Shown piece after piece: positions 52,604-61,267 of a stretch of 64,000 nucleotides of DNA. Source of the DNA: Microbacterium sp. MPKO10 (GTDB lineage Bacteria > Actinomycetota > Actinomycetes > Actinomycetales > Microbacteriaceae); the NCBI RefSeq assembly GCF_026107415.2, contig NZ_JAPCHX010000007.1, forward strand, positions 37,949 to 101,948. The letters run 5' to 3'. The position numbers and the translations under genes were made by a program. A model generated the notes under the pieces. The model made no database searches. It saw only the letters and a list, made by a program, of their open reading frames with translations, and was not told where the DNA came from. The stretch's first letter is position 1; every line of letters begins with the position of its first letter.

Positions 52604-53961
52604 CCACGCAAAACGGTCGCATGACCGTGCAAGCGAGACGCGTCGTCTTCTCAAGCTTCATCGGCACGACAATCGAGTGGTACGACTATTTTCTCTATGG
52701 TTCTGCGGCCGCTCTCGTCTTCGCACCGCAATTCTTTCCCAGCTTCTCGAACGTCGCGGGCATTTTGGCATCATTGGCGACGTTCGCTGTTGGGTTTCTC
52801 GCACGCCCGCTCGGAGGCGTGATTATGGCCCATTTTGGCGACAAGAGAGGGAGAAAGGCATCGCTTGTCGCCTCCATGACGATCATGGGCTGCGCAACAG
52901 TTGGGATCGGCCTCCTTCCCTCCTATGAAGCAATCGGGGCCCTCGCGCCCATTCTTCTGACCTTGCTGCGAATGCTGCAGGGGTTTGGCGTTGGCGGGGA
53001 GTGGGGCGGTGCCGCTCTGATGGCCGTCGAACATGCTCCTCAAGGCCGCCGGGGGCTTTACGGCAGTGCGTCGCAGATGGGCGTTCCTGCGGGCCTGATC
53101 ATTGCAACACTCGCGTTTCTTGGAATGTCGTCGATCACCGAGAACTCTCAGTTCCTTGCCTGGGGTTGGAGGGTGCCGTTTCTGGCAAGTGTCGTTCTCA
53201 TCGTTGTTGCGCTCATCACCCGGTTGAAAATCACCGAGAGCCCATTCTTTGTCCAAGCTGAAAAGCAGAGCGAAAGCCGCATCCAGATGCCGTTCATGGA
53301 GGTCTTGCGGAAGCACAAAAGGTCGGTGGTGATTGCTGCCGGTTCGTTCATCGCAGTGCAGGCTCTGAGCTATCTGTTTATGGTGTACACGCTCTCGTAC
53401 GGCACCGATGTGTTGAACGTTTCGCGAGGCACAATGCTTGCGTCTGTGCTCGTGGGCTCTGTTGTGTGGCTCGTACTCACCCCCATATCAGCGCACCTCT
53501 CAGACAAGTACGGTAGACGAAAGATCTACCTTGTCGGGTCATGGATGCTGTTGATTTGGGCATTCTTCTTCTTCGTGCTGCTCGACACAGCGCAACCGGT
53601 ATTGATTATCGTGTCTGTCGCCGTGATGGCGGCCGGAGTCGCCGTAGCATACGCCCCGCAGAGCGCATTGTTCGCCGAAATGTTCCCCACTCGAGTGAGG
53701 TACACCGGAGCGTCGCTGTCGTACCAGTTGGGGGCTGTCTTCGGTGGGGGCCCAGCACCATTCATTGCAGCATGGCTGCACAGCTTGACCGGGGCATCCT
53801 GGCCGGTCACGATCTATCTGGTCGTGGCGTCGATACTTAGCCTTGTCAGTGTGCTGCTCTTCCGTGAGACGCATCGCGATGACCTGGCCGCAGATGCATC
53901 CTCCTCTGGCAGCCTGCGGAGCACGAGCACTGCGGGTCGGGGGACCCCGGAAAGGATGTGA
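52600..53961 (+). CDS. MHS-family MFS transporter (proton symporter)
   Basis: The 453-residue, 12-helix transporter has FSSFIGTTIEWYDYFLYGSAAALVFA in helix 1, AHFGDKRGRKASL in the helix 2-3 loop, QGFGVGGEWGGAALMAVEHAP in helix 4 and SDKYGRRKIYL in the helix 8-9 loop. It closely resembles the transporter at 10896 in these blocks, so the two may share an ancestor and an aromatic or organic-acid type of cargo. The ATG at 52600 overlaps the isomerase stop (ATGA). It probably imports the substrate for this plus-strand unit. Confidence 0.9.
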   Translation: MTTQNGRMTVQARRVVFSSFIGTTIEWYDYFLYGSAAALVFAPQFFPSFSNVAGILASLATFAVGFLARPLGGVIMAHFGDKRGRKASLVASMTIMGCATVGIGLLPSYEAIGALAPILLTLLRMLQGFGVGGEWGGAALMAVEHAPQGRRGLYGSASQMGVPAGLIIATLAFLGMSSITENSQFLAWGWRVPFLASVVLIVVALITRLKITESPFFVQAEKQSESRIQMPFMEVLRKHKRSVVIAAGSFIAVQALSYLFMVYTLSYGTDVLNVSRGTMLASVLVGSVVWLVLTPISAHLSDKYGRRKIYLVGSWMLLIWAFFFFVLLDTAQPVLIIVSVAVMAAGVAVAYAPQSALFAEMFPTRVRYTGASLSYQLGAVFGGGPAPFIAAWLHSLTGASWPVTIYLVVASILSLVSVLLFRETHRDDLAADASSSGSLRSTSTAGRGTPERM

Positions 53962-54046
53962 CCTTCGTGCATGCGGTCGCGAGCGAAACAATCAGAAAGT
54001 ATGAAGCGACAGCATCTGTTGCTCACAACGAGAAAGGCCGGTCGGT

Positions 54047-55306
54047 GTGATGCCAGTCGAACATATTGAGGCTCTGGTTGTCGGGGCAGGCCAGTCTGGG
54101 ATCGTAGCGAGCGAACATCTGACTGCTTACGGCATCCCACATGTTGTCATTGAACGAGACAGGATCGCTGAACGATGGCGATCGGAGCGATGGGACTCGC
54201 TCGTGGCAAACGGGCCGTCGTGGCATGACCGGTTGCCCGAGAAGGAGTACGACGGTCTCAGCAGTGAGGAGTTCGCGTCGAAGGACACGATCGTCGAGTA
54301 CTTGGAGGACTACGCGCGCGAGGTCCAAGTACCCGTGCGATGCGGTGTCGACGTCACATCGTTGCGGTGCCTGCCCGGGGAATCTGGGTATCGTGTCGAA
54401 ACCTCAGACGGTGACTATCAGGCACGATTCGTAATCGTGGCAACGGGGCCATTTCAACGCGCGGTGATGCCCAATGTTGTGCCAGCCAGTTCTGGGTTGT
54501 ATCAGATTCACTCGAAGGACTACCGCAATCCGAAGCAACTGCCTGAGGGGGGTGTGCTCGTTGTTGGGTCAGGTTCGTCGGGGGCTCAGATCGCGAATGA
54601 ACTACGGCGATCTGGGCGGCAGGTTCATCTGTCGATGAGCGCGCATACCAGGCCGCCTCGTACATATCGTGGTCGTGACATCGTGTGGTGGATGGGAGTT
54701 CTCGGAATCTGGGATCAGCAGACTCCGTCGGCGGGCGCTGACCATGTGACGCTGGCTCTTAGCGGAGCGTATGGCGGATGGACAGTTGATTTCCGTAACC
54801 TCGCGGAGTCTGGAATCACTCTTGTGGGCCGAACAGCGGCGTATGACGCCGGCACATTGAGATTCGCGGACGGACTCAAGAAGACGATTGCTGATGGCGA
54901 TGCGTTTTACCTCAAGCTTCTCGCCGATGCTGACGCGTACGTTGACCGAAATGCACTCGATCTTCCGCAGGATCCTGACGCGTGGGTTTTGGGCGAGATG
55001 CCGAGATGCGTGTCAGACCCGATTCGCGAGCTCGACGTCCACGAGGCAGGTATCACCTCGATCATCTGGGCAACGGGATATACCTACGATTTCGGGTGGC
55101 TACACGTCGATGCCGTCGACGAAAACGGGCAGCCACGTCACGAGCGAGGCATCTCTCCAGAGCCTGGTATCTATTTTGTCGGTTTGCCGTGGCTGTCGCG
55201 GCGCTCGTCCAGCTTTCTCTGTGGAGTCTCAGGCGACGCCCGGCATATCGCTGAGCAGATCAGCGTTCGCCGACGCTACCTTGCGCACTCGCCACGAACT
55301 TCATGA
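54047..55306 (+). CDS. FAD-dependent monooxygenase (CzcO/flavin-containing monooxygenase type)
   Basis: This 419-residue two-dinucleotide-domain flavoprotein has FAD-binding VVGAGQSG (11-18) and NADPH-binding VVGSGSSGAQIA (about 170-181). The region GLYQIHSKDYRNP between them is in the place of the FMO signature, and a C-terminal IIWATGYTYDF motif is present. The Baeyer-Villiger fingerprint is not met exactly. It oxygenates or oxidises a small organic compound using NADPH and O2. The start is a GTG at 54047 or the ATG right after it. It lies 85 bases after the transporter gene, so it belongs to the same functional unit. The substrate is unknown. Confidence 0.85.
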   Translation: MMPVEHIEALVVGAGQSGIVASEHLTAYGIPHVVIERDRIAERWRSERWDSLVANGPSWHDRLPEKEYDGLSSEEFASKDTIVEYLEDYAREVQVPVRCGVDVTSLRCLPGESGYRVETSDGDYQARFVIVATGPFQRAVMPNVVPASSGLYQIHSKDYRNPKQLPEGGVLVVGSGSSGAQIANELRRSGRQVHLSMSAHTRPPRTYRGRDIVWWMGVLGIWDQQTPSAGADHVTLALSGAYGGWTVDFRNLAESGITLVGRTAAYDAGTLRFADGLKKTIADGDAFYLKLLADADAYVDRNALDLPQDPDAWVLGEMPRCVSDPIRELDVHEAGITSIIWATGYTYDFGWLHVDAVDENGQPRHERGISPEPGIYFVGLPWLSRRSSSFLCGVSGDARHIAEQISVRRRYLAHSPRTS

Positions 55307-55339
55307 GAAGTGGGTTCTGCGTGACACCTTGCTGTTGGC

Positions 55340-55754
55340 ATGCGTCGCGCTTGTGCCCCGGCGACGTGGATTCGACTGAGGTGTCGCGCTGGTCGGCGAG
55401 CAGGGCTTCCATTCGGTGGTGGATGCTGTCGGCCGCGCCGCCATCGCGCGCGACCTGCTGAATCGCATCCGCAAGGGCGGCACGTTCCTCGTCTTCGGAG
55501 TGGCTTCGCCGGACGACACCCTCGCGCTCACCCCGCGCGAGGTCTACGACAAGGAACTCACAATCGTCGGCTCGATCATCAACCCCTACACGCACGAGCG
55601 TGCCGTGGCGATGCTGCAGAGCCTCCCGCTCGACGCGATCCCCACGCGCACCTTCCCGCTTCCCGATTACGAATCGGCATTCGCCGTGCAGCGCGAGGGC
55701 CGCGAGAGAATCTACATCGCGCCGAATCCTGAGAAGACTAATCGACACGCGTAG
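55340..55754 (+). pseudogene. 3' remnant of zinc alcohol dehydrogenase, homologous to the gene at 33929
   Basis: From about 55340 this stretch matches the last 40 percent of the alcohol dehydrogenase gene at 33929-34957. The block SVVDAVGRAAIARDLLNRI through AMLQSLPLDAIPTRTFPL is the same in both apart from a few positions, with many silent differences. The upstream two thirds, including both zinc sites and the start, are missing. A one-base deletion near 55389-55392 breaks the frame, and the end differs (NPEKTNRHA). It follows the monooxygenase gene by about 30 bases. No function is expected. It shows that a second, diverged copy of this gene once stood here. Confidence 0.8.
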
Positions 55755-55904
55755 CTGCTCTGATTCGGATGAAGCGCCATTGGCAGAGCCACGTTACAGA
55801 TGATCTTGATTCGGTGCTCTTCGCTAGCCCACTTCTGCTCCGACCAGAATGAACTGCACGCGCAAGTGCGTACTCTTCGTCGGGGCGTAAAGTCGCGCAG
55901 TACT

Positions 55905-56384
55905 TCAGCCGAACGACGCTGTCGAGGTGTTCCGGCTGTACTCGATGATGATGCTCGTGCGCGTAGACGCGACAGTCGGGTTTCCAGAGAGGTTCTCGAC
56001 GACAAACGTACGCAGCGCACTCGAATCGCTCACTGCGACGTGAACGAGAAAGTCTTCGCTGCTGCCGAGAAAGAACATTTGTGTGACTTCGGGAAGTGCT
56101 CGCACCTTCGTCGAAAACTCGGTGATGCTCGCCTGGCGCGCGCCCGCGCGTAGTGTGACCCCAATGACGGCTTGCAGCCCCGCGCCGAGTTCGCGTTGCC
56201 GCACCACCGCTTCATAGCCTGCGATGACTCCGCGTTCCTCGAGCCGCTGCACCCTTGTATGCGATGTCGACTCAGCGACTCCCGCGGCAAAGGCCAGCTG
56301 CCGGTTCGTCGCGCGCGCATTAACTCTGAGCGCTGAGAGCAGTGCGAGATCGACCTCATCGAGCTCATCATTTGTGCGAAACAT
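55905..56384 (-). CDS. Lrp/AsnC-family regulator (AldR-like)
   Basis: The 159-residue protein has the AsnC helix-turn-helix (LDEVDLALLSALRVNARATNRQLAFAAGVAESTSHTRVQRLEERGVIAGYEAVV, residues 7-60) and the RAM effector domain (LGAGLQAVIGVTL, VTQMFFLGSSEDFLVHVAV). It is divergent from alanine dehydrogenase, as AldR is in mycobacteria, and probably activates that gene in response to alanine or other amino acids. AAGGA lies upstream of the ATG at 56384. The 136-base gap to the alanine dehydrogenase gene should hold its binding sites; I saw no clear palindrome there. Confidence 0.9.
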   Translation of the reverse strand: MFRTNDELDEVDLALLSALRVNARATNRQLAFAAGVAESTSHTRVQRLEERGVIAGYEAVVRQRELGAGLQAVIGVTLRAGARQASITEFSTKVRALPEVTQMFFLGSSEDFLVHVAVSDSSALRTFVVENLSGNPTVASTRTSIIIEYSRNTSTASFG

Positions 56385-56520
56385 CTGCAGTCCTTCCGCT
56401 CGTGGAGCGTGCCACGTCGAATATATCCTCCGATACCAGCAATCCGTCACGCGGAGATTCGCTCACCAACGCAGCGCGCCGAACATCTTTCAGGATGGTG
56501 GAACGAGAAGAGGAGGCATG

Positions 56521-57627
56521 ATGAGAATTGGAATTCCCACGGAGATCAAGAACAACGAAAGCCGCGTAGCTATCACTCCTGCTGGCGTCGACACACTTGT
56601 GCGACACGGTCACGACGTATGGGTGCAGTCGGGTGCGGGTGACGGGTCGAACATCCGCGATGACGATTTCGCCGCTGCCGGTGCGCACATCGCCGAAAAC
56701 GCTGATGAAACGTGGGCGCGTGGTGACCTGTTGCTGAAGGTCAAGGAGCCCATTGAACCGGAATACAGCAGGATGCGGTCGGGACAGGTGCTGTTCACGT
56801 ACCTGCATCTCGCGGCATCGCGAGCATGCACGAAAGCGCTCATTGACGCAGGGACTACCGCGATCGCGTATGAAACGGTCCAGCGAGATGACGGGTCGTT
56901 GCCCCTCCTCGCACCGATGAGCGAGGTGGCAGGCCGTCTTTCGGTCACCATGGGTTCGTACCAGCTCACCGCCCCGAATGGCGGTCGGGGAATGCTGCTC
57001 GGCGGTATTCCGGGAACGCCACGTGCGCATGTCGTCGTGATCGGTGGCGGAGTCGCCGGGGAGCACGCGGTGCGCAATGCTATTGGGCTTGGTGCGCGTG
57101 TGACGGTCATTGACCTCTCCCTTCCGCGACTGCGGCAGCTTGAAGCCCGGTTTGGCTCTCAAATTGAGACGCGTCATTCTTCGCGGCTGGTGATCGCCGA
57201 GCAAGTGTCTGACGCCGACCTGGTCATCGGTGCGGTGCTCGTCCCCGGCGCTGCGGCACCAAAGCTCGTGACTGATGAGATGGTGGCGAGCATGCGCAAT
57301 GGCTCGGTGCTGGTCGATATCGCGATCGACCAAGGTGGATGCTTCGAGCGATCGCGCCCGACAACGCACGAGAACCCGACATTCTCCGTGCACAACTCGC
57401 TCTTTTACTGCGTCGCGAACATTCCCGGGGCGGTAGCGGCGACATCGACCAGGGCACTCACAAACGCCACGCTTCCCTATATCGTCAACATCGCGGACAA
57501 CGGATGGGAAGTAGCTGCTGAGATCGATCATTCGCTGGGTCGCGGCGTGAATGTGCGCGAAGGTCGACTGGTCAACCGCGACGTCGCTGAGGCGCTGGAG
57601 ATGGAGACCGAAGTGGTGAGCGCGTGA
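56521..57627 (+). CDS. ald: Alanine dehydrogenase
   Basis: This 368-residue enzyme has the family length (about 371) and landmarks: MRIGIPTEIKNNESRVAITP at the N-terminus with substrate-binding Arg15, KVKEP (73-77, Lys75), the active-site His96 in FTYLHLAA, the NAD-binding VIGGGVAGEHAV (174-185) and VDIAIDQGG with the catalytic Asp. It oxidatively deaminates L-alanine to pyruvate and ammonium in the cytoplasm. AGGAGG is directly upstream; of two adjacent ATGs the second has the better spacing. It is divergent from an Lrp/AsnC gene and feeds amino acid nitrogen and carbon from the neighbouring importer cluster into central metabolism. Confidence 0.95.
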   Translation: MRIGIPTEIKNNESRVAITPAGVDTLVRHGHDVWVQSGAGDGSNIRDDDFAAAGAHIAENADETWARGDLLLKVKEPIEPEYSRMRSGQVLFTYLHLAASRACTKALIDAGTTAIAYETVQRDDGSLPLLAPMSEVAGRLSVTMGSYQLTAPNGGRGMLLGGIPGTPRAHVVVIGGGVAGEHAVRNAIGLGARVTVIDLSLPRLRQLEARFGSQIETRHSSRLVIAEQVSDADLVIGAVLVPGAAAPKLVTDEMVASMRNGSVLVDIAIDQGGCFERSRPTTHENPTFSVHNSLFYCVANIPGAVAATSTRALTNATLPYIVNIADNGWEVAAEIDHSLGRGVNVREGRLVNRDVAEALEMETEVVSA

Positions 57628-57688
57628 GCCCCCGCGGTTGCTGGAACTGCATCTTGATACAAGATTCAAAAACTTCCTCCGTCACTAT

Positions 57689-57718
57689 TGACCGGTCATT
57701 TATTTAATTGTACGGTCA
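57689..57718. promoter_or_regulatory. Two TGACCGGTCA-type boxes 20 bp apart, candidate GntR operator
   Basis: TGACCGGTCA at 57689-57698 is a perfect 10-bp palindrome. TGTACGGTCA at 57709-57718 repeats it with two changes, exactly 20 bp (two helical turns) later, four bases before the GntR start codon. This suits autorepression by the GntR protein. Confidence 0.55.
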
Positions 57719-57722
57719 TTAC

Positions 57723-58433
57723 ATGTCAATGCCGCTCTACCAGAAGATCCGAGCTGAAATCGAGGAACGGATTCAGTCGGGTGACCTCGTTCCCGGGGCG
57801 AAAGTGCCTACGGAAGCGGAGTTGCAGTCGGCACACGGAGTGAGCAGGTCTGTGGCGCAACGAGCGCTGAATGATCTCGCCCAGGCCGGTCTGGTGGTGA
57901 GGCACAAACGACTCGGAACTCACGTGGCCGAAGGCGCACGGCAGGTAAACCTGCTGCGATCCGTCGGTCCTAAAGTGGGAAGCGCGGGGATTCCCGGGCG
58001 TCTCTCTGTAGTTTCGGCCGAGGTTGTGCCTGCGTATGCGGCCGAAGTGGAATTACCCGGCATTGACGAAGACGAGCCGGTCATCCAACTGGTTCGCGTC
58101 AGACACGACCTGGATGACACTCCGGTTGTCGTTGAGGTGGCTGCCGTGCCGTTCCACCTCTCACCAAACTTGTTGAATCAGAACCTGGAGACATTCGCTG
58201 TACTCGAACATTTCGCCGCTATCGGGGTCTCTGTCGCTCGATCCCGCATGTACTTCGACGCGTTGCTTCTCGAGAACACGTACGCCGAGCTCTTAGGTAT
58301 CGACCCTGGAGTCGCGATTCTGCGCCGGCGTCGACACATGTGGCAACCAAGCGGGCAGATTGCCGAATCAACCGCCTATTACCTACGTCCCGGATTTATC
58401 GATCTCTATTTGGAGTACACAGACCAAGGCTGA
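57723..58433 (+). CDS. GntR-family (HutC/UTRA) transcriptional regulator
   Basis: The 236-residue protein has the GntR winged helix (PLYQKIRAEIEERIQSGDLVPGAKVPTEAEL, VSRSVAQRALNDLAQAGLVVRHKRLGTHVA, residues 4-70) and a UTRA ligand-binding domain with the final ESTAYYLRPGFIDLYLEY typical of HutC relatives. It probably senses the substrate or first product of the importer operon that follows. Two palindromic boxes lie before its start. The gap to the binding-protein gene (175 bases) would contain the operon promoter. Confidence 0.9.
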   Translation: MSMPLYQKIRAEIEERIQSGDLVPGAKVPTEAELQSAHGVSRSVAQRALNDLAQAGLVVRHKRLGTHVAEGARQVNLLRSVGPKVGSAGIPGRLSVVSAEVVPAYAAEVELPGIDEDEPVIQLVRVRHDLDDTPVVVEVAAVPFHLSPNLLNQNLETFAVLEHFAAIGVSVARSRMYFDALLLENTYAELLGIDPGVAILRRRRHMWQPSGQIAESTAYYLRPGFIDLYLEYTDQG

Positions 58434-58608
58434 CAAACGTTCAGATAAGACGAACAATCGCCTGATCGCCGCGAGGTCAGGCTCCAAGAGCGACTCGCTG
58501 TCACGACTCCTGACTGCGACGATCACGGGCAAACACAACGGTGCCCGAAGCACAACGCACTACCGCATCATCTCGATGCAACAACCACACAACACAGGAG
58601 GTATCGCA

Positions 58609-59520
58609 ATGAAGCGATCATTGGCAATTGCCATTTCTGCGGCGGCAGTCCTGATGGGGCTGACCGCATGTTCGAACCCCGAGCTCGACGATACGGAGCA
58701 GCAATCGGGGAGCCAGGATGTCGTGACGACCGTCGAGAAGGACGACGAAATCGCGGCAATGCTGCCCGATTCGTACAAGGACAAGGGCTTCACGGCGGCC
58801 ATCAACGCGAACATTCCCCCGGTGAAGTTCGTCGATGACTCCGGCGACATCACGGGGCTCAACCCGGAGTTGCTGCGTGCGGCCGCGCGTGTGCTCGGAA
58901 TCGAGGTCACGTTTAAAGAAGTCACGTTCGACGCGCTGGTGCCGGGGCTGGAATCCAAGCGATATGACGTCATCGCGTCGGTCGGTGACTACGTCGAACG
59001 TCAGAAACACATCGACTTTATCGACTACCTGCAGAATGGCACCGCGATCATCGCCACGACCGACTTCGAGAAAGACAAGGTTAAGCCCGCCGACCTGTGC
59101 GGGCTGAGCATTGGGTATACCCGTGGAACGTCTCAGCAGGCGAACCTTGAGGCGGCGAACGAGGAGTGCGCGGCGGCAGGGGAACCAGCGATCAAGATCA
59201 ACGCGTATCAAGACGGCGGGGCCGGAGTGCTCTCTGTGAAGAGCGGAGAGGCTGACGGGTTCTGGGGCGATCTCCCGCCCATGGCCTACAACGTGCGCAC
59301 GGACTCCGACATGTTCAAGCTGATCTACACCGAACAAGACAGCGTCGTCGGAATCGGCATCCATAAAGACAACGCCGAGTTTCGGGACGCCCTGCGCGCC
59401 GCGCTGCTGAAGCTTGTCGACAACGGCGTGTACGACAAGCTTCTCGATCAGTGGGGTCTGGCCGACTTCGGCGTGCCGACGATGGACATCAACAGCGAAA
59501 ACAGCATCGGCGAGGGCTAA
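58609..59520 (+). CDS. Amino-acid-type ABC importer binding lipoprotein (family 3)
   Basis: The 303-residue protein begins with a lipoprotein signal (GLTAC, Cys21). The family 3 binding fold follows (FVDDSGDITGLNPELLRAAARVLGIEVTFKEVTFDALVPGLESKRYDVIASVGDYVERQKHIDFIDYL). A perfect AGGAGGT lies before the ATG. Family 3 proteins bind amino acids, opines and similar zwitterions. It is encoded with a polar-amino-acid permease and an ATPase, then with two enzymes suggesting an N-substituted or D-amino acid ligand. Confidence 0.92.
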   Translation: MKRSLAIAISAAAVLMGLTACSNPELDDTEQQSGSQDVVTTVEKDDEIAAMLPDSYKDKGFTAAINANIPPVKFVDDSGDITGLNPELLRAAARVLGIEVTFKEVTFDALVPGLESKRYDVIASVGDYVERQKHIDFIDYLQNGTAIIATTDFEKDKVKPADLCGLSIGYTRGTSQQANLEAANEECAAAGEPAIKINAYQDGGAGVLSVKSGEADGFWGDLPPMAYNVRTDSDMFKLIYTEQDSVVGIGIHKDNAEFRDALRAALLKLVDNGVYDKLLDQWGLADFGVPTMDINSENSIGEG

Positions 59521-59522
59521 TC

Positions 59523-60479
59523 ATGTCACAACTTCGACGGAGACAACGCGAGAGCGAGTCGACCACGGTGAAGGATGCCGAGTACACGGCGAGCCTTCCC
59601 ATCCGATCCCGCGTGGGCATCGGCCAGTGGGTGACCTACGTGCTCGGCGCCTACCTGATCTTGGTTCTCGTTCAGTTCTTTGTATTCAACGAGAACTGGA
59701 AGTGGGAGACGATTTTCTCCTACCTCTTCAGCAAGGTCATCATCGAGGGGCTTCTGAACACGATCAGCTTGACGGTGCTCACCACGGTGTTCGGCCTCGT
59801 CATCGGTGTGTTCACCGCGTGGTGTCGACTCTCGCCCTACATTGTTCTGCGCACGGCAGCTGTGCTGTACATCTGGGTGATGCGGGCGATGCCACCGCTG
59901 GTGATGCTGCTCGTGGTGTTCTTCTTCGGGGCACTCGTTCCGACGCTGAATCTCGGCATTCCCTTCGTATTCAGTATCGCCGAGGTGCCGACGAACCAGG
60001 TGATCAGCCGGTTCAGCGCCGCCGTGATCGGGTTGGCGATCTACCTCGGGGCGTACTCGGCCGAGATCTTCCGAGGGGGTGTCTTGTCACTCCCTTCTGG
60101 ACAGTTCGAGGCGTGTAGGTCGCTCGGCATCACGCCGGTCAGGGCGTACCAGAAGATTCTGGGGCCGCAGCTCATTCGGGTGATCACGCCGTCGCTCGCG
60201 AATGAGGTCATCACCATCTTCAAGAACACGTCGCTGGTCTCGGTCATCGGGTACGCAGAACTCCTGACGACGGTGCAGACGATCTACGCGCGCAACTTCG
60301 AGACGATCCCACTTCTGATGGTGGCCGTTATCTGGTATCTCGTGCTGACGAGCATCGCGATGTTCGGTCAGTCACGACTCGAGAAGCGCTTCGGCCGCGG
60401 CTTCGCACGGCGCAAGGTCGCGCCCAAGACGGGGGAGATTCCCACGGCATCCGGATCGTTGACGGGAGCAGAAAAATGA
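59523..60479 (+). CDS. Amino-acid-type ABC importer permease (HisM/GlnP type)
   Basis: This 318-residue permease has a cytoplasmic N-terminal region of about 35 residues and several helices of the polar-amino-acid type. LLNTISLTVLTTVFGLVIGV and MRAMPPLVMLLVVFF are typical, as is the EAA-like loop PSGQFEACRSLGITPVRAYQKILGPQLIRVITP. It starts two bases after the binding-protein stop and overlaps the ATPase gene (ATGA). It may act as a homodimer, since only one permease gene is present. Confidence 0.92.
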   Translation: MSQLRRRQRESESTTVKDAEYTASLPIRSRVGIGQWVTYVLGAYLILVLVQFFVFNENWKWETIFSYLFSKVIIEGLLNTISLTVLTTVFGLVIGVFTAWCRLSPYIVLRTAAVLYIWVMRAMPPLVMLLVVFFFGALVPTLNLGIPFVFSIAEVPTNQVISRFSAAVIGLAIYLGAYSAEIFRGGVLSLPSGQFEACRSLGITPVRAYQKILGPQLIRVITPSLANEVITIFKNTSLVSVIGYAELLTTVQTIYARNFETIPLLMVAVIWYLVLTSIAMFGQSRLEKRFGRGFARRKVAPKTGEIPTASGSLTGAEK

Positions 60480-61258
60480 CGACGGAAGAGACGGCTCCTC
60501 TGTTGCAGCTCGTACAGGTGAGCAAGCACTTCGGCGACCTTCGAGCGGTTGATGACGTGAGCCTCGAGATCAACCAGGGAACGGTGACCTGCATCGTCGG
60601 GCCGTCTGGTTCGGGTAAGAGCACGCTGTTGCGCACGGTCAACATGCTCGAGAGCATCGACGGCGGCGCGATCTTCTTCGACGGCGAGATGATCGGGCAC
60701 CAGGTGCGCGACGGGCACCGCATTCCGGTCTCGGCGTCGGTCGCCCGGCGACAGACGCTGAACTTCGGGATGGTCTTTCAGCACTTCAACCTGTTCCCGA
60801 ACTACACGGCACTCGAGAACGTCACGATCGCACCCATGCTCGTGAAGGGTGTCAAACGGAAGGTCGCCGAAGAGACAGGCGCTCGCGTGCTCGCGCAAGT
60901 GGGGTTGGGTGATCGCAGAGACCACTACCCCAACGAGCTGTCCGGCGGCCAGCAGCAGCGAGTCGCGATCGCGCGTGCCCTGGCGATGGAGCCCAAGCTT
61001 CTCTTGTTCGACGAACCCACGAGCGCGCTCGACCCTGAGCTCGTGAACGAGGTGCTCGCCGTGATGCGCGGTCTGGCTGAAGAGGGCGCGACGATGCTCA
61101 TCGTGACGCATGAGATGCGCTTTGCCGAAGACGTCGCGGACGAAGTCATCATGATGGACGCCGGTCGCATCATTGAGCGCGGAGCACCGCGTGACGTCAT
61201 TCACAACCCCACGGCGGCGCGAGCGCAGAAGTTCTTCGCCTCCGTCGGGATCAGTTAG
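60476..61258 (+). CDS. Amino-acid-type ABC importer ATPase (GlnQ/HisP type)
   Basis: The 260-residue ATPase has Walker A GPSGSGKST (42-50), the GMVFQHFNLFPNYTALENV Q-loop typical of amino acid importers, signature LSGGQQQR (155-162) and Walker B LLLFDEPTSALDPE. The D-loop and the TLIVTHEMRFAEDVADEV-like switch region are present. It powers import by the preceding permease. Ten bases separate it from the flavoprotein gene. Confidence 0.94.
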   Translation: MTTEETAPLLQLVQVSKHFGDLRAVDDVSLEINQGTVTCIVGPSGSGKSTLLRTVNMLESIDGGAIFFDGEMIGHQVRDGHRIPVSASVARRQTLNFGMVFQHFNLFPNYTALENVTIAPMLVKGVKRKVAEETGARVLAQVGLGDRRDHYPNELSGGQQQRVAIARALAMEPKLLLFDEPTSALDPELVNEVLAVMRGLAEEGATMLIVTHEMRFAEDVADEVIMMDAGRIIERGAPRDVIHNPTAARAQKFFASVGIS

Positions 61259-61267
61259 TTCAAGAAA

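Noticed and set aside
56368..57669. 433-codon minus-strand open frame opposite alanine dehydrogenase
   Set aside because: Alanine dehydrogenase on the plus strand is unambiguous, and the antisense protein has no recognisable feature.
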